A stretch of 64,000 nucleotides of DNA from Clostridium beijerinckii (lineage in GTDB: Bacteria; Bacillota; Clostridia; Clostridiales; Clostridiaceae), in contig CP029329.1 in NCBI GenBank assembly GCA_003129525.1, positions 4,090,001 through 4,154,000 on the forward strand, given 5' to 3'. Below are positions 1-8,478 of the stretch, one piece after another (positions within the stretch are counted from its first letter, which is position 1; every line of letters starts with the position of its first letter). The position numbers and the translations under genes are program-made. The notes under the pieces were generated by a model. It was not told where the DNA came from and made no database searches. It worked only from the letters and a program-made list of their open reading frames with translations.

Positions 1-416
1 TTATCGTTTACATCAAGTATAATTAAATCAGGAACACTAATGATTGAAATCCCTGTTTTGCGGTCTGTATACAGTTGCTTAACGAAATCGAATCTTTCTT
101 TAATACTCGAGTTTTTATTCTTTTCAATAAAGTAAATATTTTCATTATTGTGTTTTAAACGTTCACAAGATATAGTAACTTCTATTGGTTCATATTCCTT
201 AGTAAACATAAAACAAGTATATTCATATTCAATATTTTCAAGGTATATTTGAGACTCAATTTTCAACATGCAACTTATTTCTGTAAGTGATTTTCCAATT
301 AATTCACTATTAGAATAGCCAATAAGATTTATAAAATGGTTATCAATTTCAGTAACGATATTATTTTTACTACATAAAAATGATTTTTCATCAGACTTTT
401 TTAAAATGCATTCCAT
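1..416 (-). CDS. PAS-domain sensory protein, 5' part only
   Basis: Translating the minus strand from ATG at 416 gives an open frame that runs off the window start (about 138 codons seen). It begins MECILKKSDEK and residues ~18-45 (NNIVTEIDNHFINLIGYSNS, then ELIGKSLTEI) match the PAS fold signature, in which a small sensory domain binds a ligand or signals redox state. The stretch KNSSIKERFDFVKQLYTDRKTG could be a linker to an output domain. A G-run just upstream (421-430) may act as ribosome site. The output domain (GGDEF, kinase or sigma-54 activator) is outside the window, so the final role is unknown. Confidence 0.6.
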   Translation of the reverse strand, partial: MECILKKSDEKSFLCSKNNIVTEIDNHFINLIGYSNSELIGKSLTEISCMLKIESQIYLENIEYEYTCFMFTKEYEPIEVTISCERLKHNNENIYFIEKNKNSSIKERFDFVKQLYTDRKTGISIISVPDLIILDVND

Positions 417-586
417 ATCACTACCCCCCCTATTTTTCACCAATATATATTATAACTAGATAATTCATAATCTAATTTTACAATAAAATAGATTATATGT
501 TAACCGCTTACATATAATCTATTCTATCAATCGTATTTCATTTTTTTACAATTTATTCTAAAAATATCATTATAGCGACAATATCA

Positions 587-615
587 TTGACAAAATATTT
601 TTATCACAGTAGAAT
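587..615 (+). promoter_or_regulatory. Sigma-A promoter of the csoR operon
   Basis: Perfect -35 TTGACA at 587-592, 17-bp spacer, -10 TAGAAT at 610-615. The ribosome site AGGAGG lies at about 652-657 and the csoR ATG at 666. The -10 box overlaps the left arm of the operator palindrome, so repressor binding would block RNA polymerase. Confidence 0.85.
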
Positions 616-641
616 ATACCCATACCCCCATGGGTATATTC
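612..641 (+). promoter_or_regulatory. CsoR-type operator, perfect 12-bp inverted repeat
   Basis: Arms GAATATACCCAT (612-623) and ATGGGTATATTC (630-641) are exact reverse complements around the 6-nt centre ACCCCC. The G/C-run core flanked by AT resembles known CsoR operators, and the repressor gene follows directly, so autoregulation and metal-induced derepression are inferred. Confidence 0.8.
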
Positions 642-665
642 AAAATTATTTAGGAGGACAAAAAT

Positions 666-941
666 ATGCGTCAATGTATGGACATTCCAAAGGTTCAAAC
701 AAGAATAAAAAAAATTGAAGGTCAACTTAGAGCAATTTCAGAAATGGTAGATAAAGATATTCCTTGTGAAGATATTTTAATACAAATTAATGCAGCGAAA
801 AGTGCATTACATAAAGTTGGGCAAGTCGTGTTAGAAGGTCATTTACAACACTGCGTTCGAGACGGTATAGAACATGGTGATGCTGACAAAACAATTGCCG
901 AATTTAGTAAAGCTGTAGAACATTTTTCAAGAATGAGTTAG
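666..941 (+). CDS. csoR: CsoR/FrmR-family metal-sensing repressor
   Basis: A 91-residue all-helical DUF156 protein. In this family a Cys/His triad binds Cu(I) in trans across the dimer and releases DNA. Here the residues are C34 (PCEDIL), H59 (EGHLQHC) and C63, with spacing 25 and 4 as in Bacillus CsoR (C45-H70-C74). RcnR-type nickel/cobalt sensors have His at the last position, so a Cu(I) sensor is the better reading. An extra C4 near the N-terminus is not part of the triad. It is the first gene of an operon with the ATPase, whose ATG follows 8 nt after this stop, and it sits behind its own palindromic operator. Confidence 0.88.
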   Translation: MRQCMDIPKVQTRIKKIEGQLRAISEMVDKDIPCEDILIQINAAKSALHKVGQVVLEGHLQHCVRDGIEHGDADKTIAEFSKAVEHFSRMS

Positions 942-949
942 GTGGTGGA

Positions 950-2815
950 ATGAAAAGATTAATTAATTTTTTTAAAAATGAAGAAACCCGTACAATAGCC
1001 TTTCTAATAATATCTGCTATATCATTGGTAGTGAGCTTTTTCCATATTGGAGATCTCAAAATTGATGCAGCGTGGATAGCAATTATTCTCTGCGGTATTC
1101 CTATTATTAAAGGTGCAGTAGAAGCACTTATAGAAGAATTTGATATTAAGGCAGATGTTTTAGTTGCAATAGCACTTGTTGCTTCGATTTTGATTAATGA
1201 AATATTTGCTGCAGGCGAAGTTGCCTTTATTATGACACTAGGTGCTTTATTAGAGGAACGTACTGTTGCGAAAGCACGTGCTGGAATTGAGAAACTGGTA
1301 CATCTTACCCCAAGTACTGCAAGAGTTGTTCGTGATGGTATAGAAAGTATTATACCAGCTGAGCAAGTTAAAGTTTCTGATACCCTCCGTGTACTTGCAG
1401 GTGAAACTATTGCTGTTGATGGTGTTATAATATTTGGACAAACCTCAATAAATCAATCCGTTATGACAGGAGAATCTCTACCTGTAGATAAAGGTGCTTT
1501 GGATGAGGTTTCTAGCGGAACTGTAAACCAATTTGGCACCTTTGATATGAAAGCCACCAAAGTAGGTGAAAATAGTTCATTACAAAGAATGATTAAACTA
1601 GTAGAATCTGCTGATGCAAGTAAGGCTAAAATTGTTGGCATGGCTGACAGATGGGCTACTTGGATTGTTGTGATTGCTCTTGTATCTGCAATTGGTACAT
1701 GGTTTATTACAGGAGAAATCATTCGTGCTGTTACCATTCTTGTTGTATTCTGCCCATGTTCTTTGGTACTTGCAACTCCAACTGCCATTATGGCTAGTAT
1801 TGGTAATGCTTCCAAGTTCGGTATTCTTGTTCGTGAAGGAGATGCTCTAGAAAGACTATCTAAAGTAACTATACTTGCATTTGATAAAACTGGAACTCTC
1901 ACTTATGGTAAACCTGATGTTGTAGCAGTTGAAAGCTATACTTCTGATATAAGTTCAGAAAAATTACTAATACTTACAGCTTCAGCTGAATTACGTTCAG
2001 AGCATCCATTAGGTAAAGCTATCGTTTCCCATTTTAGAAATACATCAACTATAACTTTAGAAGATCCACAAGAATTTACAATGATTGCAGGCCGTGGCGT
2101 TAAGGCAATTGTTGCAGATGATATCATTTTTGCTGGAAATACTCATTTGTTAATTGAAAATTCCGTAATAATATCTCAAGATATGTTGGACAAGGCATCT
2201 AACTATATAAATGAGGGTTGCACAATTATATATGTTGCCATAAATGGTTGTGAGGCTGGTTTTATTGCTTTATCTGATACATTACGTAAAGATTCTGCTG
2301 ATATGATTAAAAAACTTAAAGCACTTAATGTAGAAAGTTTATTACTAACTGGCGATAACCCGTTAGCAGCTTCACATATTGCAAAGAGTATTGGCATTGT
2401 AAATATTCGTTCTCAATGCTTACCAGAAGATAAAATGTTTGCAATTGAAGAATATCAGAATAAAAATCAAATGGTTTGCATGGTTGGTGATGGCATTAAT
2501 GATGCACCTGCATTAAAAAAAGCATATGTAGGTGTTGCAATGGGTGGCATAGGTAGCGATATTGCTGTTGATGCAGCAGATATTGCCCTTGTCAATGATG
2601 ACATTAAATGTATTACTCATCTATTAAGCCTATCACAAAAAACTATGAAAACAATTAAGCTGAATTTAACTCTTTCTATGATGCTAAATTTTGTGGCTAT
2701 TATACTAGCAATGACAGGTATTTTAGACCCAATACTTGGTGCCTTAGTACATAATATTGGCTCTGTTATAGTTATTATAAATTCTGCAGTATTATTAAAT
2801 TTCAAGAGTAAATAA
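950..2815 (+). CDS. P1B-type heavy-metal efflux ATPase (probably Cu+)
   Basis: A 621-residue membrane pump that couples ATP hydrolysis to metal export. Seen: the TGES actuator motif, the transmembrane metal motif CPC (in VVFCPCSLVLATPTA), the phosphorylation site DKTGTLT, the SEHPLGKAI histidine loop characteristic of the P1B class, and the GDGINDAPALK hinge. It has no N-terminal CxxC metal-binding domain, so it is a short form. The last membrane segments (HNIGSVIVIINS) are less typical of copper pumps and recall Zn/Mn-type members. Copper is inferred mainly from the CsoR partner. It is translationally close to csoR (ribosome site AGGTGG overlaps the csoR stop). Confidence 0.85.
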   Translation: MKRLINFFKNEETRTIAFLIISAISLVVSFFHIGDLKIDAAWIAIILCGIPIIKGAVEALIEEFDIKADVLVAIALVASILINEIFAAGEVAFIMTLGALLEERTVAKARAGIEKLVHLTPSTARVVRDGIESIIPAEQVKVSDTLRVLAGETIAVDGVIIFGQTSINQSVMTGESLPVDKGALDEVSSGTVNQFGTFDMKATKVGENSSLQRMIKLVESADASKAKIVGMADRWATWIVVIALVSAIGTWFITGEIIRAVTILVVFCPCSLVLATPTAIMASIGNASKFGILVREGDALERLSKVTILAFDKTGTLTYGKPDVVAVESYTSDISSEKLLILTASAELRSEHPLGKAIVSHFRNTSTITLEDPQEFTMIAGRGVKAIVADDIIFAGNTHLLIENSVIISQDMLDKASNYINEGCTIIYVAINGCEAGFIALSDTLRKDSADMIKKLKALNVESLLLTGDNPLAASHIAKSIGIVNIRSQCLPEDKMFAIEEYQNKNQMVCMVGDGINDAPALKKAYVGVAMGGIGSDIAVDAADIALVNDDIKCITHLLSLSQKTMKTIKLNLTLSMMLNFVAIILAMTGILDPILGALVHNIGSVIVIINSAVLLNFKSK

Positions 2816-2838
2816 TAAGCTGAATTATAAAAAAAGTT

Positions 2839-2875
2839 AAAAGACAAGGTGAATTTTTTTCTCACCTTGTCTTTT
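2839..2875 (+). terminator. Intrinsic terminator after the metal-efflux operon
   Basis: 14-bp stem AAAAGACAAGGTGA / TCACCTTGTCTTTT with a 9-nt T-rich loop, 23 nt after the ATPase stop. Confidence 0.8.
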
Positions 2876-3037
2876 ACTAATTTCAATAGATCCCTTATTA
2901 TAATAAATTTTTTATGTATATAAGTTGTAATTAAAGTTCTACATTCAGATAATTTCTACATAATTATCTTCACAGAACTTCAGTTGTAAATTTATTACTA
3001 CAACATATATATTTAATTATTCATGAAATTAAAATAA

Positions 3038-4126
3038 CTAAAATTTAAAATATCTATTTCTTAAGTCTTGTATAACTTCTAAATTAGTGCTATAAGTAGC
3101 GCCTTCACCTCTTGTATCTTTTGAGTTTTCATCGTATTCTCCAGCAAAGGATAATAAATTAAAACTTGTTTCAAGATAATAGCTTTCATCACAGATTAAT
3201 AGTTTGTTGTGTGAATTAACTTTTTTAATTTTAAATTTATCGCCATAAACATCAAACTTTTCTTTTAATCTTTGTGCTATTCTATCGCTATTTAAATTTT
3301 TATTATCACTTTTAAAATTATAACTATTCTCCTCTATTCCATAAACTATTTTTATAGAAGCTCCTTTTATAAGTAAACTTTCCATTTTATTTATCAAATC
3401 ATTATTTACTACATAGTTATTCATCCATGGGCTCGCTATGTTTAATTCATATTTAACATCTGAAAATGCTTCTATAAATTTATCTCGTATTTCTTTATCT
3501 TGCAGATGATGTTCCTTATATTTATTAGAAATTTCACTTAAAGTACCAGATATCTCTTTATTATAAGGGGTTATATCTTTTACTTCATATTTATTCTCTT
3601 CATAACTTATATGTAAATTACATATTTTTTTAATATTTAATTCATTTACTTTATATGTTTTTTCTATAAATATTTCATTGCTATCTAATTTGCTTATAAC
3701 ATCTTCTATTTTTATGATACTTTCTCTATCCATAAACATTAAGGTGTTAATTGCATTAATACTTAAATTAACATTCATATATTTCAAAAACCTTTGTGAT
3801 AAACTACTTTTCTTACAGTTTATTGCAGAAGTTAAATCACTTGATTTTATTAAACAATAATCCATATCTTTTATTTCATCTTCATATTTTAATAAATCGT
3901 CCTCATACTTTTCAAATTCCTCTTTTTTAGACTTCAATTCTTCATATTGTTTTTTTACTGATTCCAATGTTAAACTTTCTTTTTCATCAGCATATATTCT
4001 TTTATTTTTATTTATCAATCTATAATAAAACAAATCTTTAATATGTTTTATTTTATTTTCAAACAAATCTTTTAAAGACTTTGTATCTATTTTCTCATCT
4101 TCTGAGTACAGAATATCATTTTTCAC
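3038..4126 (-). CDS. PLD-like nuclease/transferase-fold protein with coiled coil
   Basis: 362 residues from a GTG start (4126-4124) preceded by GAGGTGA. The N-terminal third is charged and probably coiled coil (repeated EELKSKKEEFEKYEDDLLKYE-type heptads around residues 65-95). The C-terminal part carries IASPWMNNYV and then NSHNKLLICD followed by ETSFNLLSF, i.e. one HxK motif with a downstream SFN, as in the phospholipase D superfamily. Only one HxK is present, so activity would need a dimer, as in small PLD-type nucleases. No partner gene adjoins it and it has its own transcription unit. Substrate is unknown; the fold call is moderate. Confidence 0.65.
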   Translation of the reverse strand: MKNDILYSEDEKIDTKSLKDLFENKIKHIKDLFYYRLINKNKRIYADEKESLTLESVKKQYEELKSKKEEFEKYEDDLLKYEDEIKDMDYCLIKSSDLTSAINCKKSSLSQRFLKYMNVNLSINAINTLMFMDRESIIKIEDVISKLDSNEIFIEKTYKVNELNIKKICNLHISYEENKYEVKDITPYNKEISGTLSEISNKYKEHHLQDKEIRDKFIEAFSDVKYELNIASPWMNNYVVNNDLINKMESLLIKGASIKIVYGIEENSYNFKSDNKNLNSDRIAQRLKEKFDVYGDKFKIKKVNSHNKLLICDESYYLETSFNLLSFAGEYDENSKDTRGEGATYSTNLEVIQDLRNRYFKF

Positions 4127-4396
4127 TAAAAAGTCACCTCATTTCTTAACTAGATAAGATTTTACTTACCATATATTCTTTCATTATATACCAATTTGTA
4201 AAGTCTTAAAATATTTATTATCTTTTAATTAATAAATTTCTAAGTTAACTACTTCTTCTTTTTACATTTTCTAATTTTTTATAACTTATTTTATTTACAT
4301 ATAGTATATATTGTTTTTTATTAAAATATAAAAACTTTTAATAAAAGTATTTTGTAATAAATTATTGCACTTTTATCTTTTACTTTGATATTTAAA

Positions 4397-4495
4397 AGAT
4401 AACTTTAGATATTTCCCTTTATACCATATTTTAAGTATTTTCATTAATACTTAAATTGTTGTAAATAAAAATATCACATTATTCATTTCAATATA
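4397..4495. repeat. Dispersed AT-rich repeat, copy 1 (in gene-free 4141-4468)
   Basis: The stretch AGATAACTTTAGATAT...CCCTTT and its next ~100 nt closely resembles 11983-12085 (same order of short blocks, several substitutions). The rest of 4141-4396 is AT-rich non-coding DNA in which I see nothing else. Confidence 0.5.
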
Positions 4496-4519
4496 TACAA
4501 AATGAATAATGTGATATTT
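4469..4519 (-). terminator. Long perfect hairpin, terminator of the DUF2935 gene
   Basis: A perfect 20-bp inverted repeat, 4469-4488 with 4500-4519, and an 11-nt loop, 20 nt after the minus-strand stop at 4539. Its right arm shares 17 identical bases with a hairpin at 23753-23769. Confidence 0.7.
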
Positions 4520-4538
4520 AAAAAACTTTGTTAATATA

Positions 4539-5348
4539 TTATATTTCAATTCGCGGTTTTGTTGGGTCACATTCAGGATTTTTAATATCAGAAACCATGT
4601 AAAGCTTTGTAAGATAATAACATTCTTCTCTAATCATATGATCAATCATTAAAGGGTAAATAGTACCGAGAACCTTTTTTTCTAAGATAGCTTCTTCTAA
4701 CTCATTTAAGAATTTTCTAAAAGAAGTCATTGTGTCATCAGCATTAGTGTTAAGGTTTCTGAGTGCTGGAAAGTCATGAATATGAGTTCTTGTATATCCA
4801 TTATACTCTATTGCCTTTAAGTATAAGTCAGTAAATATCTTTGAATACATATGCCCTTTCTTAATTAATTCTTTTTCTGTCATATCTAAACTGCTAGATA
4901 TGATAGATGCATGACCTGCACCATCAGGAATCCAAAGCAAATGAAGCTCGATATCATTTGTATTAGGTATGTTCCCATTTATCAAATCATTTAAAATACG
5001 AATATATTCTTCTAATTCATTAACCATATGATTTATAAATGTAGGTGACATATTAATGGAAACTTTATCTTCTATTTGTTTAGCTATGATTGATAATTTG
5101 AATTCTCTAATTCTAATTGCAGCGGAATACGCTTTATAATTAAGTTCATTAAGATTTTCAGCCGAAATTGATTTATGAGATTTTTCTAATAAATCATCAA
5201 ATAAATTAATAAACTTATTTGCTTTATCAATAAAATCTGTTTCCTTTGGTGAAAGTGCATTTAGTATAAATCGTGAATGATCTCCTAAAATTTGTAACCA
5301 AAAATCATGTTCAAAAAATGCTATTTGGTTAATTTTATTAGTTGCCAA
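4539..5348 (-). CDS. DUF2935 ferritin-like family protein
   Basis: About 269 residues, mostly helical. The N-terminal motif AFFEHDFWLQILGDHSRF and a second internal EEYIRILND / LLWIPDGAGHA block match the DUF2935 family of Bacillus and Clostridium, which folds as two four-helix repeats rich in His and Glu (possible metal site). The function is not established. Start: a GGAGG (5359-5355) sits 6 nt before TTG at 5348, so I take that TTG rather than an upstream TTG at 5366 that lies before the ribosome site. It stands alone with its own terminator. Confidence 0.75.
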   Translation of the reverse strand: MATNKINQIAFFEHDFWLQILGDHSRFILNALSPKETDFIDKANKFINLFDDLLEKSHKSISAENLNELNYKAYSAAIRIREFKLSIIAKQIEDKVSINMSPTFINHMVNELEEYIRILNDLINGNIPNTNDIELHLLWIPDGAGHASIISSSLDMTEKELIKKGHMYSKIFTDLYLKAIEYNGYTRTHIHDFPALRNLNTNADDTMTSFRKFLNELEEAILEKKVLGTIYPLMIDHMIREECYYLTKLYMVSDIKNPECDPTKPRIEI

Positions 5349-5491
5349 TTCAATCCTCCAAAACAATTCTTATTTAAATATTTTATGATAATCATATGAA
5401 ATTTGATACTCTAATACTTCGTATTTGAATTATTAGCATACCTATAAAACATATTTTTTCTTCAAAATTCATTAATACTTTATAATATTAA

Positions 5492-5555
5492 AATACCCTG
5501 TAAAGCTGAAATCCTAAGTTTATATTTAAGAAATACTTCAGCTTTATAGGGTATT
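5492..5555. repeat. Inverted repeat beside first SASP gene
   Basis: 19-bp arms, 5492-5510 (AATACCCTGTAAAGCTGAA) and 5537-5555, one G-T mismatch. A shorter relative occurs at 6161-6222, so this hairpin was copied with the SASP unit and then diverged. It lies between the SASP terminator and the start of the DUF2935 gene. Confidence 0.6.
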
Positions 5556-5577
5556 AGTGTTTTTAACACAATTATAT

Positions 5578-5603
5578 ATGCACTAAGAATCAACTTAGTG
5601 CAT
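5578..5603 (-). terminator. Terminator of SASP gene 1
   Basis: Stem ATGCACTAAG / CTTAGTGCAT, 6-nt loop, 17 nt past the stop. The same hairpin follows all three SASP genes in this window. Confidence 0.75.
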
Positions 5604-5620
5604 GTATAATTAATTAGTTT

Positions 5621-5827
5621 TTAAAGTCCTTTTTCGTAACTTTCTACCATTCTCTTTACCATTTCCCCACCAACACTTCCATTTTGTCTTGAAGAAAGGT
5701 TTCCTTTATCTGTGCTTTCATAGTTTTGTAATCCGATTTCTGATGCAACCTCAGTTTTTAATCTGTTTAACCCTTGTCTTGCTTCTGGTACTAGAGTTCT
5801 GTTACTTCCACTGTTATTTGAGCTCAT
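5621..5827 (-). CDS. Alpha/beta-type small acid-soluble spore protein (copy 1)
   Basis: 68 residues. These proteins coat spore DNA and are degraded by the GPR protease at germination. Seen: the EARQGLNRLKTEVASEIGL block containing the GPR-type cleavage region (TEVASEIG) and the second conserved block GNLSSRQNGSVGGEMVKRM. The ribosome site AGGAGG precedes the ATG. Forespore (sigma-G/F) transcription is expected from the family. It is one half of a recent tandem duplication with 6298-6504. Confidence 0.93.
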   Translation of the reverse strand: MSSNNSGSNRTLVPEARQGLNRLKTEVASEIGLQNYESTDKGNLSSRQNGSVGGEMVKRMVESYEKGL

Positions 5828-6160
5828 ATATATCTACCTCCTTTAATTATAATAAATTTGTTGGCAGTAATATCTTAACCACTATGATAAATAATACCCT
5901 ATGTAAATATTAGAATGATTATAATTTATAACCATGTTTCCATAACTTTATATACTTTTACTTTATAAAACAGATTGCCATTATTTTTTAATCAAAATTC
6001 AAGTAATTATTCAATCAACTTTATATGTAAATTTTCTATTTTTCAAGTGTGTGAATTATTTTTATCATTTAACATTACAATGAAATAACCTTTAACTAAA
6101 TAAATAATTTTTCCACATAGCAATGTATTCTTTATTAATATTGATTTATAAGTACGTTAA

Positions 6161-6222
6161 AATACCCTGTATTGTATATATTTCTCAAGTATAAACTTAA
6201 GACTTCAACTTTACAGGGTATT
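6161..6222. repeat. Inverted repeat beside second SASP gene
   Basis: Arms AATACCCTGT (6161-6170) and ACAGGGTATT (6213-6222), a diverged copy of the hairpin at 5492-5555. Confidence 0.55.
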
Positions 6223-6254
6223 AGGGACAACTAGTAATTTAAACATAATTATAC

Positions 6255-6280
6255 ATGCACCAAGAACTTACTTAGTGCAT
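6255..6280 (-). terminator. Terminator of SASP gene 2
   Basis: Stem ATGCACCAAG / CTTAGTGCAT (one mismatch) as after the other SASP genes. Confidence 0.7.
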
Positions 6281-6297
6281 ATATAATTAGTTACTTT

Positions 6298-6504
6298 TTA
6301 AAGTCCTTTTTCGTAACTTTCTACCATTCTCTTTACCATTTCCCCACCAACGCTTCCATTTTGTCTTGAAGAAAGGTTTCCTTTATCTGTGCCTTCATAG
6401 TCTTGTAATCCAATTGATGAAGCAACCTCAGTTTTAAATTTGTTTAACCCTTGTCTTGCTTCTGGTACTAAAGTTCTGTTACTTGAATTGTTGTTTGAGC
6501 CCAT
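6298..6504 (-). CDS. Alpha/beta-type small acid-soluble spore protein (copy 2)
   Basis: 68 residues, differing from copy 1 at about ten positions (for example SIGLQDYEGT for EIGLQNYEST; the cleavage-region Glu is Ser here, TEVASSIGL). In GPR substrates the scissile region is usually (T/S)E(I/F)ASE(F/I), so the E-to-S change may alter cleavage. Same ribosome site and upstream DNA as copy 1. Confidence 0.93.
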   Translation of the reverse strand: MGSNNNSSNRTLVPEARQGLNKFKTEVASSIGLQDYEGTDKGNLSSRQNGSVGGEMVKRMVESYEKGL

Positions 6505-6763
6505 ATATATCTACCTCCTTTAATTATAATAAATTTGTTGGCAGTAATATCTTAACCACTATGATAAATAATAACCTATGTAAATATTAGAATAATTATA
6601 ATTCATAACCTTTATTAGTTAATTTCATATGCACTTCCTTTAAAAGTATACTTATAGAAAGTATTATTTATATTAGAAGTTATATAAGTGAGATTTATTA
6701 GTTTAATTACTCATTCGTTCTGTTAATGTATATGTATATAATAAGCGTAATTTTCTTATTACT

Positions 6764-7057
6764 TTATGTAAGATTCAAGGCTGTGTCTGTTGTTTCCAAA
6801 TCTAACTTAAATTGTTCTTGTAAATCATAGGCTTGATAATAACCATTTGCCATCATATAGTTTGAAATTGTTTCATGAGTAAAAATGGCTTCTTTTAGTT
6901 GTCTTTTTAAAACTTCCCTAATTTCTGGAGAAGTTGTTTCTGTTATTGCAACTGCATAATTTTGTACCGCACTCTTAGCTGATATTAAAAAATCAGTAGC
7001 AATTACTTGATCTGTCATTTTATTCATTCCTGTAAGAGTTTCTATTAATCCATTCAC
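6764..7057 (-). CDS. CotF-like spore coat protein (yraD position)
   Basis: 97 residues from a GTG start 7 nt after AGGGGGT. It has the Coat F domain pattern: TDFLISAKSAVQNYAVAITE, then LKRQLKEAIFTHETISNYMM and GYYQAYD. The four-helix Coat F fold occurs in spore coat proteins of Bacillus and Clostridium. It is the last gene of a five-gene operon (9111 to 6764) with an alcohol dehydrogenase in the middle, the same gene order as B. subtilis yraGF-adhB-yraED. Confidence 0.85.
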   Translation of the reverse strand: MNGLIETLTGMNKMTDQVIATDFLISAKSAVQNYAVAITETTSPEIREVLKRQLKEAIFTHETISNYMMANGYYQAYDLQEQFKLDLETTDTALNLT

Positions 7058-7073
7058 AAATTTACCCCCTTTT

Positions 7074-7286
7074 TTAGCTAAGGCTTTTATTGCATTTTTC
7101 CATAAGTTCTCTTAGTTCCTCAATATGCTGCTTTGATACAGTAACGTCTTGTTGTAATATTGTTTTTAGTTCATTATCAGAAACTAGCGGTGACATAGTA
7201 ATTGATTTTGTTAAGCACAAATTTTTTAATGTTAATATTTCATGTAACTGAATACTTTCATTTAATGTAATGCCTTGTTCATCCAT
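7074..7286 (-). CDS. Short CotF-like coat protein, N-half type (yraE position)
   Basis: 70 residues, helical, with LNESIQLHEILTLKNLCLTK close to the pattern of the 74-residue protein at 8887 (SPNETMQVHEMLNLKTVCMT). Such short proteins pair with a Coat F partner as two halves of a full-length coat protein. GGAGG lies just before ATG 7286, so an upstream in-frame TTG at 7313 is not the start. The downstream partner begins 16 nt after the stop. Confidence 0.75.
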   Translation of the reverse strand: MDEQGITLNESIQLHEILTLKNLCLTKSITMSPLVSDNELKTILQQDVTVSKQHIEELRELMEKCNKSLS

Positions 7287-7322
7287 GTTTTTAGCCTCCT
7301 TAATAGAATTCAAAAAATTTTA

Positions 7323-8459
7323 TTATGGCTTAAGAATAACCTTAATGCAATCTTCCGTTTTTGTGTCAAAAACTTTATATCCATGTTCTGCTTCATTAAG
7401 TGGTAGCCTATGTGTAACAATATCACTAGGATCTACTTTTCCTTCAACTAATAACTTATAAAGAGTTGGCATATAAGGAATTACAGGTGCTTGCCCTGTT
7501 CTTATATTAATATTCCGATTTATTATATCTCCAAAAGGAAATGCATTATACCTGCCTCCATAAACGCCTGTAACTTGTATCATTCCACCTTTTCTTACTG
7601 CTTGCGTAGCAATAACAAACCCGCTTAATGATCCACTTTGAAGTTTTAAACCACTACCCACAAATTCCATAGGCGTCATCTTTCCATCCATACCCACACA
7701 GTCTATTACTACGTCTGCACCACCATGAGTAATTTCTCTTAAATATTCTCCAGTATTTTTATGTTGCTCAAAATTAACTGTTTCCACCTTATTATATTTC
7801 TTCGCATGTTCTAATCTATAATCTATGTAATCAACTGCTATTACTCTTTCTGCACCATGAAGCCAACAAAACTTTTGTGCTAATAACCCAACCGGACCAC
7901 ATCCTAGTACAATAACAGTATTACCCTTTTTAACACCAGCATTTTCTACGCTCCAGTAAGCAGTGCCCATAGCATCTGACATTAACAATAACTTTTCATC
8001 CTCTACTTCGCAGTCTTCTGGAATCTTAAAAGGAGTAAAATTGGCATAAGGAACCCTCATATACTCAGCTTGACCTCCAGGGTATCCACCAAATGTATCT
8101 GAATATCCAAAGAAGCCTCCATTTTCGCCATTTGGATTTGAATTATCACACATACATGTTAAGTCGTGTTTACAATAAAAACATTCTCCACAACTCACAT
8201 TAAAAGGTACAATAACTCGGTCACCCTTCTTTAATTTTGTAACTTCTGGACCTACTTCTTCAACAATACCCATGGGTTCATGTCCTATAATATAATTCTG
8301 TGGTAAATTAGGAACCATATCATGAATTAAATGCAAGTCTGAGCCACAGATTGCTGAACTTGTGATTTTAACAATAATATCATCAGCTTTTTGAATTTTA
8401 GGTGCTGGAACTTCTTTTACCTTTACACTTTTTATGCCTTGAAATGTTACAGCCTTCAT
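7323..8459 (-). CDS. Zinc-dependent alcohol dehydrogenase (AdhB-like)
   Basis: 378 residues, medium-chain dehydrogenase family; oxidises or reduces alcohols/aldehydes with NAD(P). Catalytic zinc ligands C38, H60 and E61 (GHEPMG); structural zinc lobe CGECFYC with a further cysteine near C104; Rossmann motif GCGPVG near residue 166. It is embedded between two pairs of CotF-like genes, with 20-nt spacing upstream and 36 nt to the next start, so it is co-transcribed with coat genes. In B. subtilis AdhB holds the same place. A role in spore coat or aldehyde handling during sporulation is inferred; substrate unknown. Confidence 0.88.
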   Translation of the reverse strand: MKAVTFQGIKSVKVKEVPAPKIQKADDIIVKITSSAICGSDLHLIHDMVPNLPQNYIIGHEPMGIVEEVGPEVTKLKKGDRVIVPFNVSCGECFYCKHDLTCMCDNSNPNGENGGFFGYSDTFGGYPGGQAEYMRVPYANFTPFKIPEDCEVEDEKLLLMSDAMGTAYWSVENAGVKKGNTVIVLGCGPVGLLAQKFCWLHGAERVIAVDYIDYRLEHAKKYNKVETVNFEQHKNTGEYLREITHGGADVVIDCVGMDGKMTPMEFVGSGLKLQSGSLSGFVIATQAVRKGGMIQVTGVYGGRYNAFPFGDIINRNINIRTGQAPVIPYMPTLYKLLVEGKVDPSDIVTHRLPLNEAEHGYKVFDTKTEDCIKVILKP

Positions 8460-8478
8460 TAAAGTAATACCTCCTTAA

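Larger units (their letters stand above)
5578..5932. repeat. Tandem duplication unit, copy 1 (SASP gene with flanks)
   Basis: Coding region, terminator and ~105 bp of upstream DNA are nearly identical to 6255-6609, offset exactly 677 bp. The gap 5933-6160 between units is AT-rich with no gene visible. Confidence 0.8.
6255..6609. repeat. Tandem duplication unit, copy 2
   Basis: Second copy of the SASP unit. The upstream ~100 bp differs from copy 1 at only a handful of positions, which points to a recent duplication. Confidence 0.8.

Noticed and set aside
1453..1902. 149-codon minus-strand frame opposite the ATPase gene
   Set aside because: It lies antisense to strongly conserved P-type ATPase motifs, has no ribosome site, and its composition mirrors the real gene.
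5492..6222. CRISPR-like array formed by the repeated hairpins near the SASP genes
   Set aside because: Only two copies, 669 bp apart, explained by the tandem gene duplication; no regular spacers or cas genes.
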